Source: a bacterium 1xD42-87
GTDB taxonomy: Bacteria > Bacillota > Clostridia > Lachnospirales > Lachnospiraceae
Direction of reading: 5' to 3'
Assembly: GCA_003611805.1 (NCBI GenBank)
Contig: RAYM01000014.1
Span: forward strand, 62,001 to 126,000
Length of the DNA: 64,000 nucleotides
Under the pieces are notes generated by a model, which did not search any database, was not told the origin of the DNA, and saw only the letters and a program-made list of their open reading frames with translations. The position numbers and the translations under genes are program-made. Shown in pieces: positions 1 to 7,591 of the stretch (within the stretch, counting starts at the first letter, position 1; every line of letters begins with the position of its first letter).

Positions 1-2
1 AT

Positions 3-1748
3 TTTCATCTGGATGAAATTCCCAGACATTTTATGCAGCCGATTGAACGCTTTCTGCCGATCAATATTTTGCTGGCGCTTGTCATTTTCTATTTTATGCG
101 GCTCTACAACAGTCTGTGGGCTTTTGCGGGGGAAACGGAGTTACAGAATATCGTGATGGGCTGCGTGCTGTCTACGCTGGTGGATGCGGCAGGTCTGCAG
201 CTTTTCAAGGTGACGACCCGGGCGGTGCCGAGAAGCTACTATCCCGCATATATGGCGGTTTTAGTGGTCTGTATTTTTACGAGCCGCTTTTCCTATCGGT
301 TTTTCCGCGGATTAAAGCATAAGCAGCAGAATAAAAAGAACCTGATTTCGGTGATGGTGATCGGCGCGGGCGAGGCGGCAAATCTGATTATCAAAGAGAT
401 CGTAAACAGCAATTTTTCCACTATGGTCATCAAATGTATTATTGACGACGACAAGGGAAAGTGGGGGAAATACATTCAGGGTATCAAAGTGGTAGGTGGA
501 CGGGACAAGATCGTGGAGTGCGCGGACATTTATGACGTGGATGAGATTATTGTGGCGATGCCTTCGGCCCCGAGGACGGAGATCCGGGAAATTCTGGACA
601 TTTGTAAGGATACGAACTGTAAGCTGCGTTCTCTTCCCGGCATGTACCAGCTTGTAAACGGTGAGGTCAATGTGAGCAAGCTGCGGGACGTGGAACTGGA
701 AGATCTGCTTGGAAGGGACCCGATCAGCGTTGATATGGATTCCATTCTCGGCTATGTGCAGGGGAAGGTGGTGCTTGTCACCGGCGGCGGCGGTTCCATA
801 GGCAGCGAGCTCTGCAGGCAGATTGCAACCCACAGACCGAAACAGCTTGTCATTGTGGATATTTATGAAAACTCAGTTTACGATGTGCAGCAGGAACTGA
901 AACAGAAGTATCCGGAACTGAACCTTATGGTGCTCATTGCGTCCGTGCGCAACACCAACCGGATGAACTATATTTTTTCTAAATACAAGCCGGATATCGT
1001 ATATCACGCGGCGGCGCACAAGCATGTGCCGCTGATGGAGGACAGCCCTACCGAGGCGATTAAGAACAATGTTTTCGGCACTTTTAAGACAGCGCAGGCG
1101 GCGGCAATGAGCGGGGTGCAGCGGTTTGTCATGATTTCCACCGACAAGGCGGTGAACCCCACGAATATCATGGGTGCCAGCAAACGTATCTGTGAGATGA
1201 TTATTCAGACGTTTGACAAGCACTACGACACGGAATTTGTGGCTGTGCGGTTCGGCAATGTGCTGGGCAGCAACGGCAGCGTGATTCCGCTTTTCCGCAA
1301 ACAGATCGCGGCGGGCGGTCCGGTTACGGTCACTCATCCTGATATCATTCGTTATTTTATGACCATACCGGAAGCGGTGTCGCTCGTTCTGCAGGCAGGC
1401 GCTTACGCAAAGGGCGGAGAAATTTTTGTGCTGGATATGGGTGAACCTGTTAAAATTCTTTCGCTGGCGGAGAATCTGATTAAACTTTCAGGATACCGTG
1501 TGGGCGAGGATATTAAGATTGAGTTTACCGGTCTGCGTCCCGGAGAAAAGCTTTATGAGGAACTCCTGATGGACGAGGAAGGCATGAAAGATACGGCTAA
1601 CCGAATGATTCACATCGGCAAACCGATTGAAGTGGACGAGCATGTATTTTTCACACAGTTGAAGGAGCTGAAGGACGAGTGCCAGATCGAAAACTCGGAT
1701 ATCAGGCCTTTGATCAAAAAGATTGTACCGACGTATCACTATAGTTAA
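3..1748 (+). CDS. Nucleotide-sugar 4,6-dehydratase, PglF/CapD type (5' truncated by window start)
   Basis: This membrane-bound NAD-dependent UDP-GlcNAc C4,C6-dehydratase should make a UDP-4-keto-6-deoxy sugar. The reading frame is open without a stop from base 3, so the ATG at 33 is probably internal and the N-terminal membrane helices start outside the window. Hydrophobic N-terminal segments are followed by a first Rossmann-like domain (VMVIGAGEAA) and a second catalytic SDR domain with the glycine motif GGGGSIGSELC. The STDKAVNPTNIMGASKR stretch is the PglF/FlaA1-type active-site region, with Met replacing the usual SDR Tyr. The C-terminal GLRPGEKLYEELL block is typical of the family. It is followed after 73 bases by an aminotransferase gene, giving the first two steps of a bacillosamine-like pathway. 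The family is certain; the exact product sugar is inferred. Confidence 0.92.
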   Translation, partial: FHLDEIPRHFMQPIERFLPINILLALVIFYFMRLYNSLWAFAGETELQNIVMGCVLSTLVDAAGLQLFKVTTRAVPRSYYPAYMAVLVVCIFTSRFSYRFFRGLKHKQQNKKNLISVMVIGAGEAANLIIKEIVNSNFSTMVIKCIIDDDKGKWGKYIQGIKVVGGRDKIVECADIYDVDEIIVAMPSAPRTEIREILDICKDTNCKLRSLPGMYQLVNGEVNVSKLRDVELEDLLGRDPISVDMDSILGYVQGKVVLVTGGGGSIGSELCRQIATHRPKQLVIVDIYENSVYDVQQELKQKYPELNLMVLIASVRNTNRMNYIFSKYKPDIVYHAAAHKHVPLMEDSPTEAIKNNVFGTFKTAQAAAMSGVQRFVMISTDKAVNPTNIMGASKRICEMIIQTFDKHYDTEFVAVRFGNVLGSNGSVIPLFRKQIAAGGPVTVTHPDIIRYFMTIPEAVSLVLQAGAYAKGGEIFVLDMGEPVKILSLAENLIKLSGYRVGEDIKIEFTGLRPGEKLYEELLMDEEGMKDTANRMIHIGKPIEVDEHVFFTQLKELKDECQIENSDIRPLIKKIVPTYHYS

Positions 1749-1821
1749 ACAGCTCAGCCGGAGCGTCAGACTTTGCGGATGGGCGAGTGCTGAGCGTCAG
1801 ATAACTGAAAGGAGCAAAACC

Positions 1822-2952
1822 ATGGAGAAAAAGAGAATTTACCTCTCCTCCCCCACCATGCACGGGGATGAGCAGAGATTTGTGCAGGAGGCTTTCGATA
1901 CAAACTGGGTGGCGCCTCTGGGACCGAACGTAACCGCGTTTGAGGAGGAGATGGCGGCATATACGGGATGTGGTTATGCGGCCGCGCTGGCATCGGGAAC
2001 GGCGGCTATCCATATGGCGCTGCGGCTGCTGGGCGTTAAGCAGGGAGATGTGGTGTTCGTATCGGATCTGACGTTTTCCGCCTCCTGCAACCCGATTGTA
2101 TATGAAAGCGGGACGCCCGTGTTTATCGATGCGGAGCCGGATACGTGGAACATGTCCCCGGAGGCTTTGAAGCGTGCCTACGAAAAATATCCGGACCCAA
2201 AAGCTGTGATCTGCGTGCATCTGTACGGGACGCCCGCCAAGCTTGACGAGATTATGGAGATCTGTGCGGCGCACGGCACGCCGATGATTGAGGATGCGGC
2301 GGAGTCCCTTGGAAGCACCTACCGGGGAAAACACACGGGTACGTTTGGAAAATACGGCATTTATTCTTTTAACGGCAATAAGATTATCACCACTTCGGGG
2401 GGCGGCATGTTTGTGTCTGCAGATGAGGATGCGGCGAAAAAAGTAACCTTTCTGGCGACACAGGCAAGAGATCCGGCAAGACATTATCAGCACTCCCAGA
2501 TCGGTTATAACTACCGCATGAGCAATGTGACGGCGGGAATCGGCAGGGGTCAGCTGCTGCATCTGGAAGAACATAAAGCGAAAAAGAAGGCGATTTACGA
2601 GCGGTACTGCAGGGAGTTCGCGGATGTGCCCGCGATACAGATGAACCCGATGAATCCGAAGGGGGATGCGAATAACTGGCTCTCCGGCATGGCGGTTGCC
2701 GCAGACTCCGGGGTGACGCCGGATATGGTTATGGATGCGCTGGAGGAGAAACTGAATGCGGAATGCAGGCCAATCTGGAAACCCATGCATATGCAGCCAG
2801 TTTTTGAGGCGTGTGATTTCTTTGCCCACAATGAGGACGGTACGAGCGTGGGGGAGGATGTTTTCGCAAGAGGATTGTGCCTGCCAAGCGATATCAAGAA
2901 CACTGATGAGGAGATGGGGGCGATTATCCGCACGGTGAAGGAGCTGTTCTAA
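1822..2952 (+). CDS. DegT/DnrJ/EryC1-type PLP aminotransferase, PglE-like
   Basis: A 376-residue sugar aminotransferase, expected to convert the 4-keto sugar from the preceding dehydratase into a 4-amino-4,6-dideoxy sugar using glutamate and PLP. Family marks include ALASGTAAIHMALRLLG (PLP phosphate site), the VIEDAAESLG-type motif seen here as MIEDAAESLGS, and the internal lysine in YGIYSFNGNKIITTSGGG that forms the Schiff base. The start at 1822 is chosen because AAAGGAG lies at 1808-1814; an in-frame upstream start at 1723 would overlap the previous gene and lacks a site. No PglD-like acetyltransferase follows in the window, so the amine must be modified by another enzyme, be left free, or be acetylated by a gene outside the window. 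Confidence 0.92.
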   Translation: MEKKRIYLSSPTMHGDEQRFVQEAFDTNWVAPLGPNVTAFEEEMAAYTGCGYAAALASGTAAIHMALRLLGVKQGDVVFVSDLTFSASCNPIVYESGTPVFIDAEPDTWNMSPEALKRAYEKYPDPKAVICVHLYGTPAKLDEIMEICAAHGTPMIEDAAESLGSTYRGKHTGTFGKYGIYSFNGNKIITTSGGGMFVSADEDAAKKVTFLATQARDPARHYQHSQIGYNYRMSNVTAGIGRGQLLHLEEHKAKKKAIYERYCREFADVPAIQMNPMNPKGDANNWLSGMAVAADSGVTPDMVMDALEEKLNAECRPIWKPMHMQPVFEACDFFAHNEDGTSVGEDVFARGLCLPSDIKNTDEEMGAIIRTVKELF

Positions 2953-2990
2953 AATGAAGCAGGCGCGGATATCGGTTTCAATGCTGCGCC

Positions 2991-3025
2991 AAAGATGTGC
3001 GGTGAGAGCGCGATCTTTTTGATTT
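2991..3025 (+). terminator. Rho-independent terminator after the aminotransferase gene
   Basis: AAAGAT-(g)-TGCG pairs with CGCG-ATCTTT around a 7-base loop (3002-3008) and is followed by a T-rich tract (3016-3027). It ends the + strand transcript carrying the dehydratase and aminotransferase genes. One bulged G and one G-T pair are present. Confidence 0.65.
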
Positions 3026-3090
3026 TTCGAGGGATGGGATGATCCATAAGAACGTGATAAAGTTTTTGGTGGAAGGGCGGGATGAAAAGT

Positions 3091-3126
3091 AGGGAAAAAT
3101 CAGCGCCCCGTCTTACGGCGGGACGC
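3091..3126 (-). terminator. Rho-independent terminator of the - strand phosphoribosyltransferase-like gene
   Basis: A GC-rich 10-bp stem (3103-3112 with 3117-3126, one mismatch and one wobble, loop TTAC) lies 20 bases after the - strand stop codon. Read on the - strand it is followed by TGATTTTT, the expected U tract. Confidence 0.65.
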
Positions 3127-3146
3127 CGGGAAGTACTTTTCACGGT

Positions 3147-3788
3147 TTACTGTATCACGGAATAGCCGAATGCGTTTGCGAATGCGTCAATGGGCTGTTT
3201 TTCCTTACATAGCGCACATTCCTCCGAATGATAAGTTTTGTACTCGGGAATGTCTGATGTGGTGAACAGCGCGTTGACCGGAATACCCGCCACAGCGTTG
3301 GCAGCGCTGAATATCGCACTCACGCCGCTGATGGTCGCGCCATAATAGGACAGGGTCTGTACCGCTTTGGTGACGGTGCGGCCTGTGGTTGCGCTTGCCA
3401 GAAGAAGCAGAACATTTTTGTCCTTGATCATGGGCAGATAGTTGTCGCGGAACAGCATCTGCCCGGACGTGGAATACTCGGGAGTGACAATGTAGATTGT
3501 CTGGTGCGCATTGCGGGAATAGACGCCGGCTCTTGTCAGTTCCTCCGCCAAAAAGGCGCCGATGATCTCGCAGCCGTCTATACAGACAATTGTATCTACC
3601 ACGGTGGAGAGCATGATCTGTCTGCTCAGTTCCTTTGCGGCGGTAGACGCTTCGCTCAGTCTCGTTTTCATCGTGGTCATATCCAAAAAGTAATTGATAT
3701 GGGAACTGGGGGTTACGAAATGCCCGTGGATTGCTTTTAATTCAATGTTGGGATGGCTTTTGGAGTGAATCTTAATCAGTTCCTTCAT
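3147..3788 (-). CDS. Phosphoribosyltransferase-like protein with degenerate PRPP motif
   Basis: A 213-residue protein resembling orotate-type phosphoribosyltransferases (PRTase fold). The start at 3788 is preceded on the - strand by a strong AGAAGGAGGT site; an upstream in-frame extension to 4028 runs through the promoter region and is rejected. VCIDGCEIIGAFLAEEL matches the fold's first strand and helix. The PRPP loop reads LLLLASATTGRT, so the two acidic residues usual before TTG (VDDVxTTG) are replaced by Ala-Ser. Near the C-terminus a CALC pair (Cys-x2-Cys) could bind metal. It has its own promoter and terminator and points against all neighbours, so it is probably not part of the glycan pathway. 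It may be a non-catalytic regulator or a PRTase with altered specificity. Confidence 0.7.
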   Translation of the reverse strand: MKELIKIHSKSHPNIELKAIHGHFVTPSSHINYFLDMTTMKTRLSEASTAAKELSRQIMLSTVVDTIVCIDGCEIIGAFLAEELTRAGVYSRNAHQTIYIVTPEYSTSGQMLFRDNYLPMIKDKNVLLLLASATTGRTVTKAVQTLSYYGATISGVSAIFSAANAVAGIPVNALFTTSDIPEYKTYHSEECALCKEKQPIDAFANAFGYSVIQ

Positions 3789-3863
3789 GTGTGTACCTCC
3801 TTCTCGCGATACAATTATTTTTTGCACAATTCTCCCATAAGGAATTATCATGTTGTTGTGAAT

Positions 3864-3892
3864 ATTATACAGCTTAAACGGATGTAAATCAA
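3864..3892 (-). promoter_or_regulatory. Promoter of the - strand phosphoribosyltransferase-like gene
   Basis: On the - strand TTGATT (3892-3887) and a consensus TATAAT (3869-3864) are separated by exactly 17 bases. It lies 75 bases upstream of the start codon. Confidence 0.65.
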
Positions 3893-3960
3893 TGTTGTCT
3901 TGGGAAAATGCAATGCATCGCAATGTACATTGGGGGCGATTATAATTGTAACGGATCGGA

Positions 3961-3989
3961 GAGACAATTGAAATGATATATGCTATAAT
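3961..3989 (+). promoter_or_regulatory. Promoter of the glycan operon starting with the sugar transferase
   Basis: An extended -10 element, TGCTATAAT (3981-3989), has a weak -35 (GAGACA, 3961-3966) with 17-base spacing, 65 bases upstream of the PglC-like start. It follows two terminators and lies divergently from the - strand promoter, so it is the likely start of the main transcript. Confidence 0.55.
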
Positions 3990-4054
3990 AACCGCAGACC
4001 GCCATAGATTATGGCTTTTGAGAATCATAAAATGTCCTCAGAGAGGAACAATAT

Positions 4055-4663
4055 ATGTATAAGAAACGGATCAAAAGATGTCTGGATATTGTGCTGTCCC
4101 TGTGCGGCATCATCGTTTTAAGCCCCGTTCTGCTTGTGCTGTTTATCTTGGTGCGGGTGAAACTGGGAAGCCCTGTCCTCTTCAAACAGGAGAGACCGGG
4201 AAAGGGGGAGAAGATTTTCACGCTCTGTAAATTCCGCACAATGACGGATGCGAGAGATGAGAAGGGGGAACTATTGCCGGACGAGGTGCGCCTCACAAAA
4301 TTCGGGCGGCTTCTGCGGGCGACGAGTCTGGACGAGCTTCCGGAGCTCTTCAATATCCTAAAAGGCGATATGAGCGTGATTGGTCCCCGCCCCCTGCTGG
4401 TGCGGTATCTGCCCCGCTATAATTCCTTTCAGCGGCGCAGGCATGAGGTGCGTCCCGGGCTTACGGGACTGGCGCAGGTGAACGGCAGAAATGCGCTTAC
4501 CTGGGAGGAAAAGTTTGAATATGATGTCCGCTATGTGGACAACCTTACTTTTGCGATGGATGTGCGCATTTTTTTTGCCACGGTGCGCGCAGTGTTAAAG
4601 CATGAAGGCATAAACAGTGAGACCAGCGCCACGATGGAAGAATTTATGGGGAGCGAATCATGA
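4055..4663 (+). CDS. Initiating phosphoglycosyl transferase, small monotopic PglC-like
   Basis: A 202-residue bacterial sugar transferase that should move a sugar-1-phosphate from a UDP-sugar to undecaprenyl phosphate at the cytoplasmic membrane, starting repeat-unit assembly. An N-terminal re-entrant membrane helix (about residues 10-35) is followed by KFRTM, the catalytic Asp-Glu pair D93-E94 in SLDELPELFN, the GDMSVIGPRPLL block, and RPGLTGLAQVNGRN. Its length matches the minimal PglC class. The pathway context (dehydratase and aminotransferase upstream) suggests that a bacillosamine-like UDP-sugar is its donor; this is inference. A second initiating enzyme of the longer WbaP type is encoded at 47085. 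Confidence 0.93.
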   Translation: MYKKRIKRCLDIVLSLCGIIVLSPVLLVLFILVRVKLGSPVLFKQERPGKGEKIFTLCKFRTMTDARDEKGELLPDEVRLTKFGRLLRATSLDELPELFNILKGDMSVIGPRPLLVRYLPRYNSFQRRRHEVRPGLTGLAQVNGRNALTWEEKFEYDVRYVDNLTFAMDVRIFFATVRAVLKHEGINSETSATMEEFMGSES

Positions 4664-4729
4664 AGCCTGGGTGTCAAAAGGAAGGATGCCGACATGTGAG
4701 ATGGCGTTGTGCGAAATAGCGGAGGGTTT

Positions 4730-6397
4730 ATGAGAGAATTGCGCATTTTATTTACCGGGGCGGGAAGACGTATAGAGCTGCTGCAGGCTTTCAGGCAGGC
4801 GGCGCAGGCGCTTGGCGTCTCCCTGAAACTATATGGGGCGGATATGGCGGGGACTGCGCCGGCTCTCGCCTTTTGCGACTTTAGCAGGAAGATCTGTGCC
4901 ATGAAGGATACGGACTATATTCCGCAGCTTTTGGAGATCTGCAAAAGAGACGGTATCGACCTGGTTATTCCGACAATTGACACGGATCTTCTCGTACTGG
5001 CGGAAAACAGAGAGTTGTTTCGGAAAGCGGGTATCGCGGTGATGATCAGCGGGCTGGACAAGGTCAGACTGTGCAGGGATAAGAACGATACCACGGCTTT
5101 TTTTCATTCCTGTGGTCTGAAAGCGCCTGGGACAGTCAATGATTACAGAGCATATGCGGGACCTTATCCCTGCTTTATCAAGCCGAAAGACGGCAGCAGC
5201 AGCATCGATGCCTACAAGGTGGAGAAAAAAGAGCAGCTTGCCGCCTACGCGGAGCGCGTAAAAGACTATATTATCCAGCCCTTTATTGACGGAAAAGAAT
5301 ACACGGTGGATATTTTCTGTGACCTGCAGGGGAATCCGATTTATATCACGCCCAGGGAGCGGCTTGCCGTCCGCAGCGGCGAGGTGCTAAAGACCAGGAT
5401 TGCGCTGGATGAGAGGATTATTGAGGAGTGCAGGGAACTGGTGCGCAGGTTTGAACCCTGCGGTCCCATTACGGTACAGCTCATCCGGGAGAAGGAGACG
5501 GGGGAAGACTATTACATTGAGATTAATCCGCGCTACGGCGGCGGCGCGCCTCTGAGCATGAAGGCGGGGGCGGACTCCGCGCAGATGACGCTCAGGCTCC
5601 TGCTGGGAGAAAAGCCGGGGTTTCGGGACGGAGGCGTGCAGGATGGCGCGGTTTACAGCCGTTTCGACCAGAGCATCCGCATTGTTTCCGAGAGCCGGCC
5701 GACGGAGGGAAGAACAAGAAGAATATCAGGCGTTATATTTGATTTGGATGACACGCTGTATGCGGAAAAGCAGTATGTGAAAAGCGGCTTTCGCGCTGTT
5801 GCAGAGTATCTGGGGGAGACGCAGGCGGAGGAAAAGCTGTGGAATTATTTTACGGAGGGGAAAAGCGCCGTCGACGCGCTTTTGCAGGAGCTGGAGCGGC
5901 AGGGCGAAAAGGAAAACTGTCTGCATGTCTATCGTTTCCATGAGCCTGAGATTTCGCTCTATGAGGGAGCGGCGGATGTGCTGGGGCGCTTTCGCGATGA
6001 CGGGCTTTGCGTTGGTATCATCACCGACGGCAGACCGGAGGGACAGCGAAATAAACTGAAAGCGCTTGGCATTGATCTTTCCCCCGAGAATATTATAATT
6101 ACTGACGAGCTGGGCGGTCCGCAGTTTCGCAAGCCGTGCGATATTGCTTTTCGGGTTTTGCAGCGCAGATGGGGGCTGCCGTTTGAGGAACTGGTTTATA
6201 TTGGGGACAATCCGGACAAAGATTTCCGGGCGGCAATACAGCTTGGCATGGAGAGCATATACTTTGAAAACTCTGACGGGCTGTATTACAGGAAGGATGT
6301 GCCGGAGAATACCTACGGGATAAAAATTTGCGATATTGTGGATGCGTACCGGGTTGTCGGGTGGTATAATAAGCGCATGGCCGGCACCCTGCGCTAG
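4730..6397 (+). CDS. ATP-grasp ligase fused to a HAD-family hydrolase
   Basis: A 555-residue two-domain protein. Residues 1 to about 320 form a carbamoyl-phosphate-synthase/PylC-like ATP-grasp enzyme: GAGRR at the N-terminus, a lysine-containing PCFIKPKDGSSS loop, QPFIDGKEYTVDIFCD, and the metal-binding YYIEINPRYGGG. Such enzymes join a carboxylate to an amine or other nucleophile through an acyl phosphate. From about residue 335 comes a HAD phosphatase-like domain with the DLDDTLY nucleophile motif, IITDGRPEGQRNK and the acidic GDNPDKDF motif. GGAGGG at 4721 supports the start at 4730. It sits between the PglC-like and PglA-like genes where an N-acyltransferase would be expected. The substrate is unknown; aminoacylation of a 4-amino sugar is one possibility. 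Confidence 0.85.
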   Translation: MRELRILFTGAGRRIELLQAFRQAAQALGVSLKLYGADMAGTAPALAFCDFSRKICAMKDTDYIPQLLEICKRDGIDLVIPTIDTDLLVLAENRELFRKAGIAVMISGLDKVRLCRDKNDTTAFFHSCGLKAPGTVNDYRAYAGPYPCFIKPKDGSSSIDAYKVEKKEQLAAYAERVKDYIIQPFIDGKEYTVDIFCDLQGNPIYITPRERLAVRSGEVLKTRIALDERIIEECRELVRRFEPCGPITVQLIREKETGEDYYIEINPRYGGGAPLSMKAGADSAQMTLRLLLGEKPGFRDGGVQDGAVYSRFDQSIRIVSESRPTEGRTRRISGVIFDLDDTLYAEKQYVKSGFRAVAEYLGETQAEEKLWNYFTEGKSAVDALLQELERQGEKENCLHVYRFHEPEISLYEGAADVLGRFRDDGLCVGIITDGRPEGQRNKLKALGIDLSPENIIITDELGGPQFRKPCDIAFRVLQRRWGLPFEELVYIGDNPDKDFRAAIQLGMESIYFENSDGLYYRKDVPENTYGIKICDIVDAYRVVGWYNKRMAGTLR

Positions 6398-6477
6398 GAG
6401 AACTGTTTTGCAATTCTTTCGGAATTGTTTAGGGTGTCTGCTTCAGAGATATGATATAATAAAAGGATGGATGCGGG

Positions 6478-7563
6478 ATGAGCAGGGTGTTGATCTTGAC
6501 AAATTCTTCCGGCGGTCTCTATGATTTTCGAAATGAGTTTGTGGAGGCGCTGTTACAGGAACATGAGGTCTTCATCAGCCTGCCTGATGAAGTGAAGACA
6601 AAGGAACTCCGTGCAGAGGGCGCGGAGATCATACAGACGCCCATCCACAGGCGGGGCATGAATCCGCTTGAGGATATCAGGCTGTATCTGCGCTACCGCG
6701 GCATGATGAAAAAGCTGCAGCCCGATCTGGTCGTGACCTACACGATCAAGCCGAATATCTACGGCGGCATGGCAGCGGCACGGCTGAGGATTCCGCATAT
6801 CGCGACGATCACTGGACTGGGTGGCGCTTTTGACAAGAAGGGGCTGCTGCTTGCGCTGATTGTCCGTCTTTACCGCATGGGTTTAAAGCGGGCGGCATGT
6901 GTGTTCTTCCAGAATCAGGAGAACAGGGAAATATGCCGTAAATATGGGATCAGGGGAAGATCGGAGCAGTTAGTCATGGGTTCCGGCGTCAATCTGCAGA
7001 GGCATATTTACGAGCCTTATCCGGAGGAAGGACCGGTTCGGTTTCTGTTCATGGGGCGTGTGATGAAGGAGCGGGGCATTCTGGAATATACGGCTGCGGC
7101 GGAACAACTTCATAGCGACCGAGTGCACTTTGAAATTTTGGGAAATTGTGATGAGGATTATGAGGAATTTTTGGGGGCGCTGGAGAAACGCGGCGTGGTA
7201 CGCCAGCTCGGCTTTCACACGGAAGTGCATCCCTATGTGGCGCGGGCGAGCGCTGTTGTGGTGGCATCCTTTCACGAGGGAATGTCGAATACGCTGATTG
7301 AGGGTGCGGCAACGGGGCGCCCGGTGATCGCCTCCCGCATCAGCGGCTGCCGGGAGGCATTTGAGGAGGGCGTGACGGGTTTCGGATTCACGCCGGGAAA
7401 GCCCGAAGAGCTGATTGCGGCTATGGAAAAATTTTTGGCGTTGTCACCGCAGGAACGGGCGAAGATGGGGCGTCTGGGCAGGGAAAAGATGGAGCGGGAG
7501 TTTGACAGGCGGCAGGTAACTGCGGCTTATATGCAGGAAGTCTCGCGGAATTTAAATAAATAA
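6478..7563 (+). CDS. Glycosyltransferase family 4, PglA-like
   Basis: A 361-residue GT-B enzyme probably adding the second sugar to the lipid-linked acceptor. The N-terminal domain has the PglA/CapM-like LTNSSGGLYDFRNEFVEAL and YTIKPNIYGGMAAARL; the C-terminal donor domain has FLFMGRVMKERGILEY and the EGMSNTLIEGAATGRPVIAS block that binds the nucleotide-sugar phosphate. In the Campylobacter N-glycan pathway PglA adds GalNAc to Und-PP-diNAcBac, and the order PglC-like then PglA-like here is consistent with that. The upstream gap has a TATAAT at 6455 without a good -35 element. Confidence 0.88.
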   Translation: MSRVLILTNSSGGLYDFRNEFVEALLQEHEVFISLPDEVKTKELRAEGAEIIQTPIHRRGMNPLEDIRLYLRYRGMMKKLQPDLVVTYTIKPNIYGGMAAARLRIPHIATITGLGGAFDKKGLLLALIVRLYRMGLKRAACVFFQNQENREICRKYGIRGRSEQLVMGSGVNLQRHIYEPYPEEGPVRFLFMGRVMKERGILEYTAAAEQLHSDRVHFEILGNCDEDYEEFLGALEKRGVVRQLGFHTEVHPYVARASAVVVASFHEGMSNTLIEGAATGRPVIASRISGCREAFEEGVTGFGFTPGKPEELIAAMEKFLALSPQERAKMGRLGREKMEREFDRRQVTAAYMQEVSRNLNK

Positions 7564-7591
7564 CGAATGTTACATAATGGAGGATGACAGC

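Noticed and set aside
33-35. ATG at 33 as the true start of the first gene
   Set aside because: The frame is open back to base 3 and encodes sequence (FHLDEIP) typical of the region between membrane helices in this family, so the gene continues upstream of the window.
1714-2829. Long - strand reading frame of about 370 codons
   Set aside because: It is opposite the PglE-like aminotransferase, shows no domain, and is Arg/His-rich as antisense frames of GC-rich genes usually are.
3789-4028. N-terminal extension of the - strand phosphoribosyltransferase-like gene
   Set aside because: It runs across the promoter at 3864-3892, and the strong AGGAGGT site lies before the internal start at 3788.
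6455-6460. TATAAT before the PglA-like gene as a promoter
   Set aside because: No acceptable -35 element at 16-18 bases, and the adjacent genes are spaced as an operon.
4055-7563. Complete Campylobacter-type N-glycosylation system
   Set aside because: No PglB-type oligosaccharyltransferase and no PglD were found, so only the early steps are similar.
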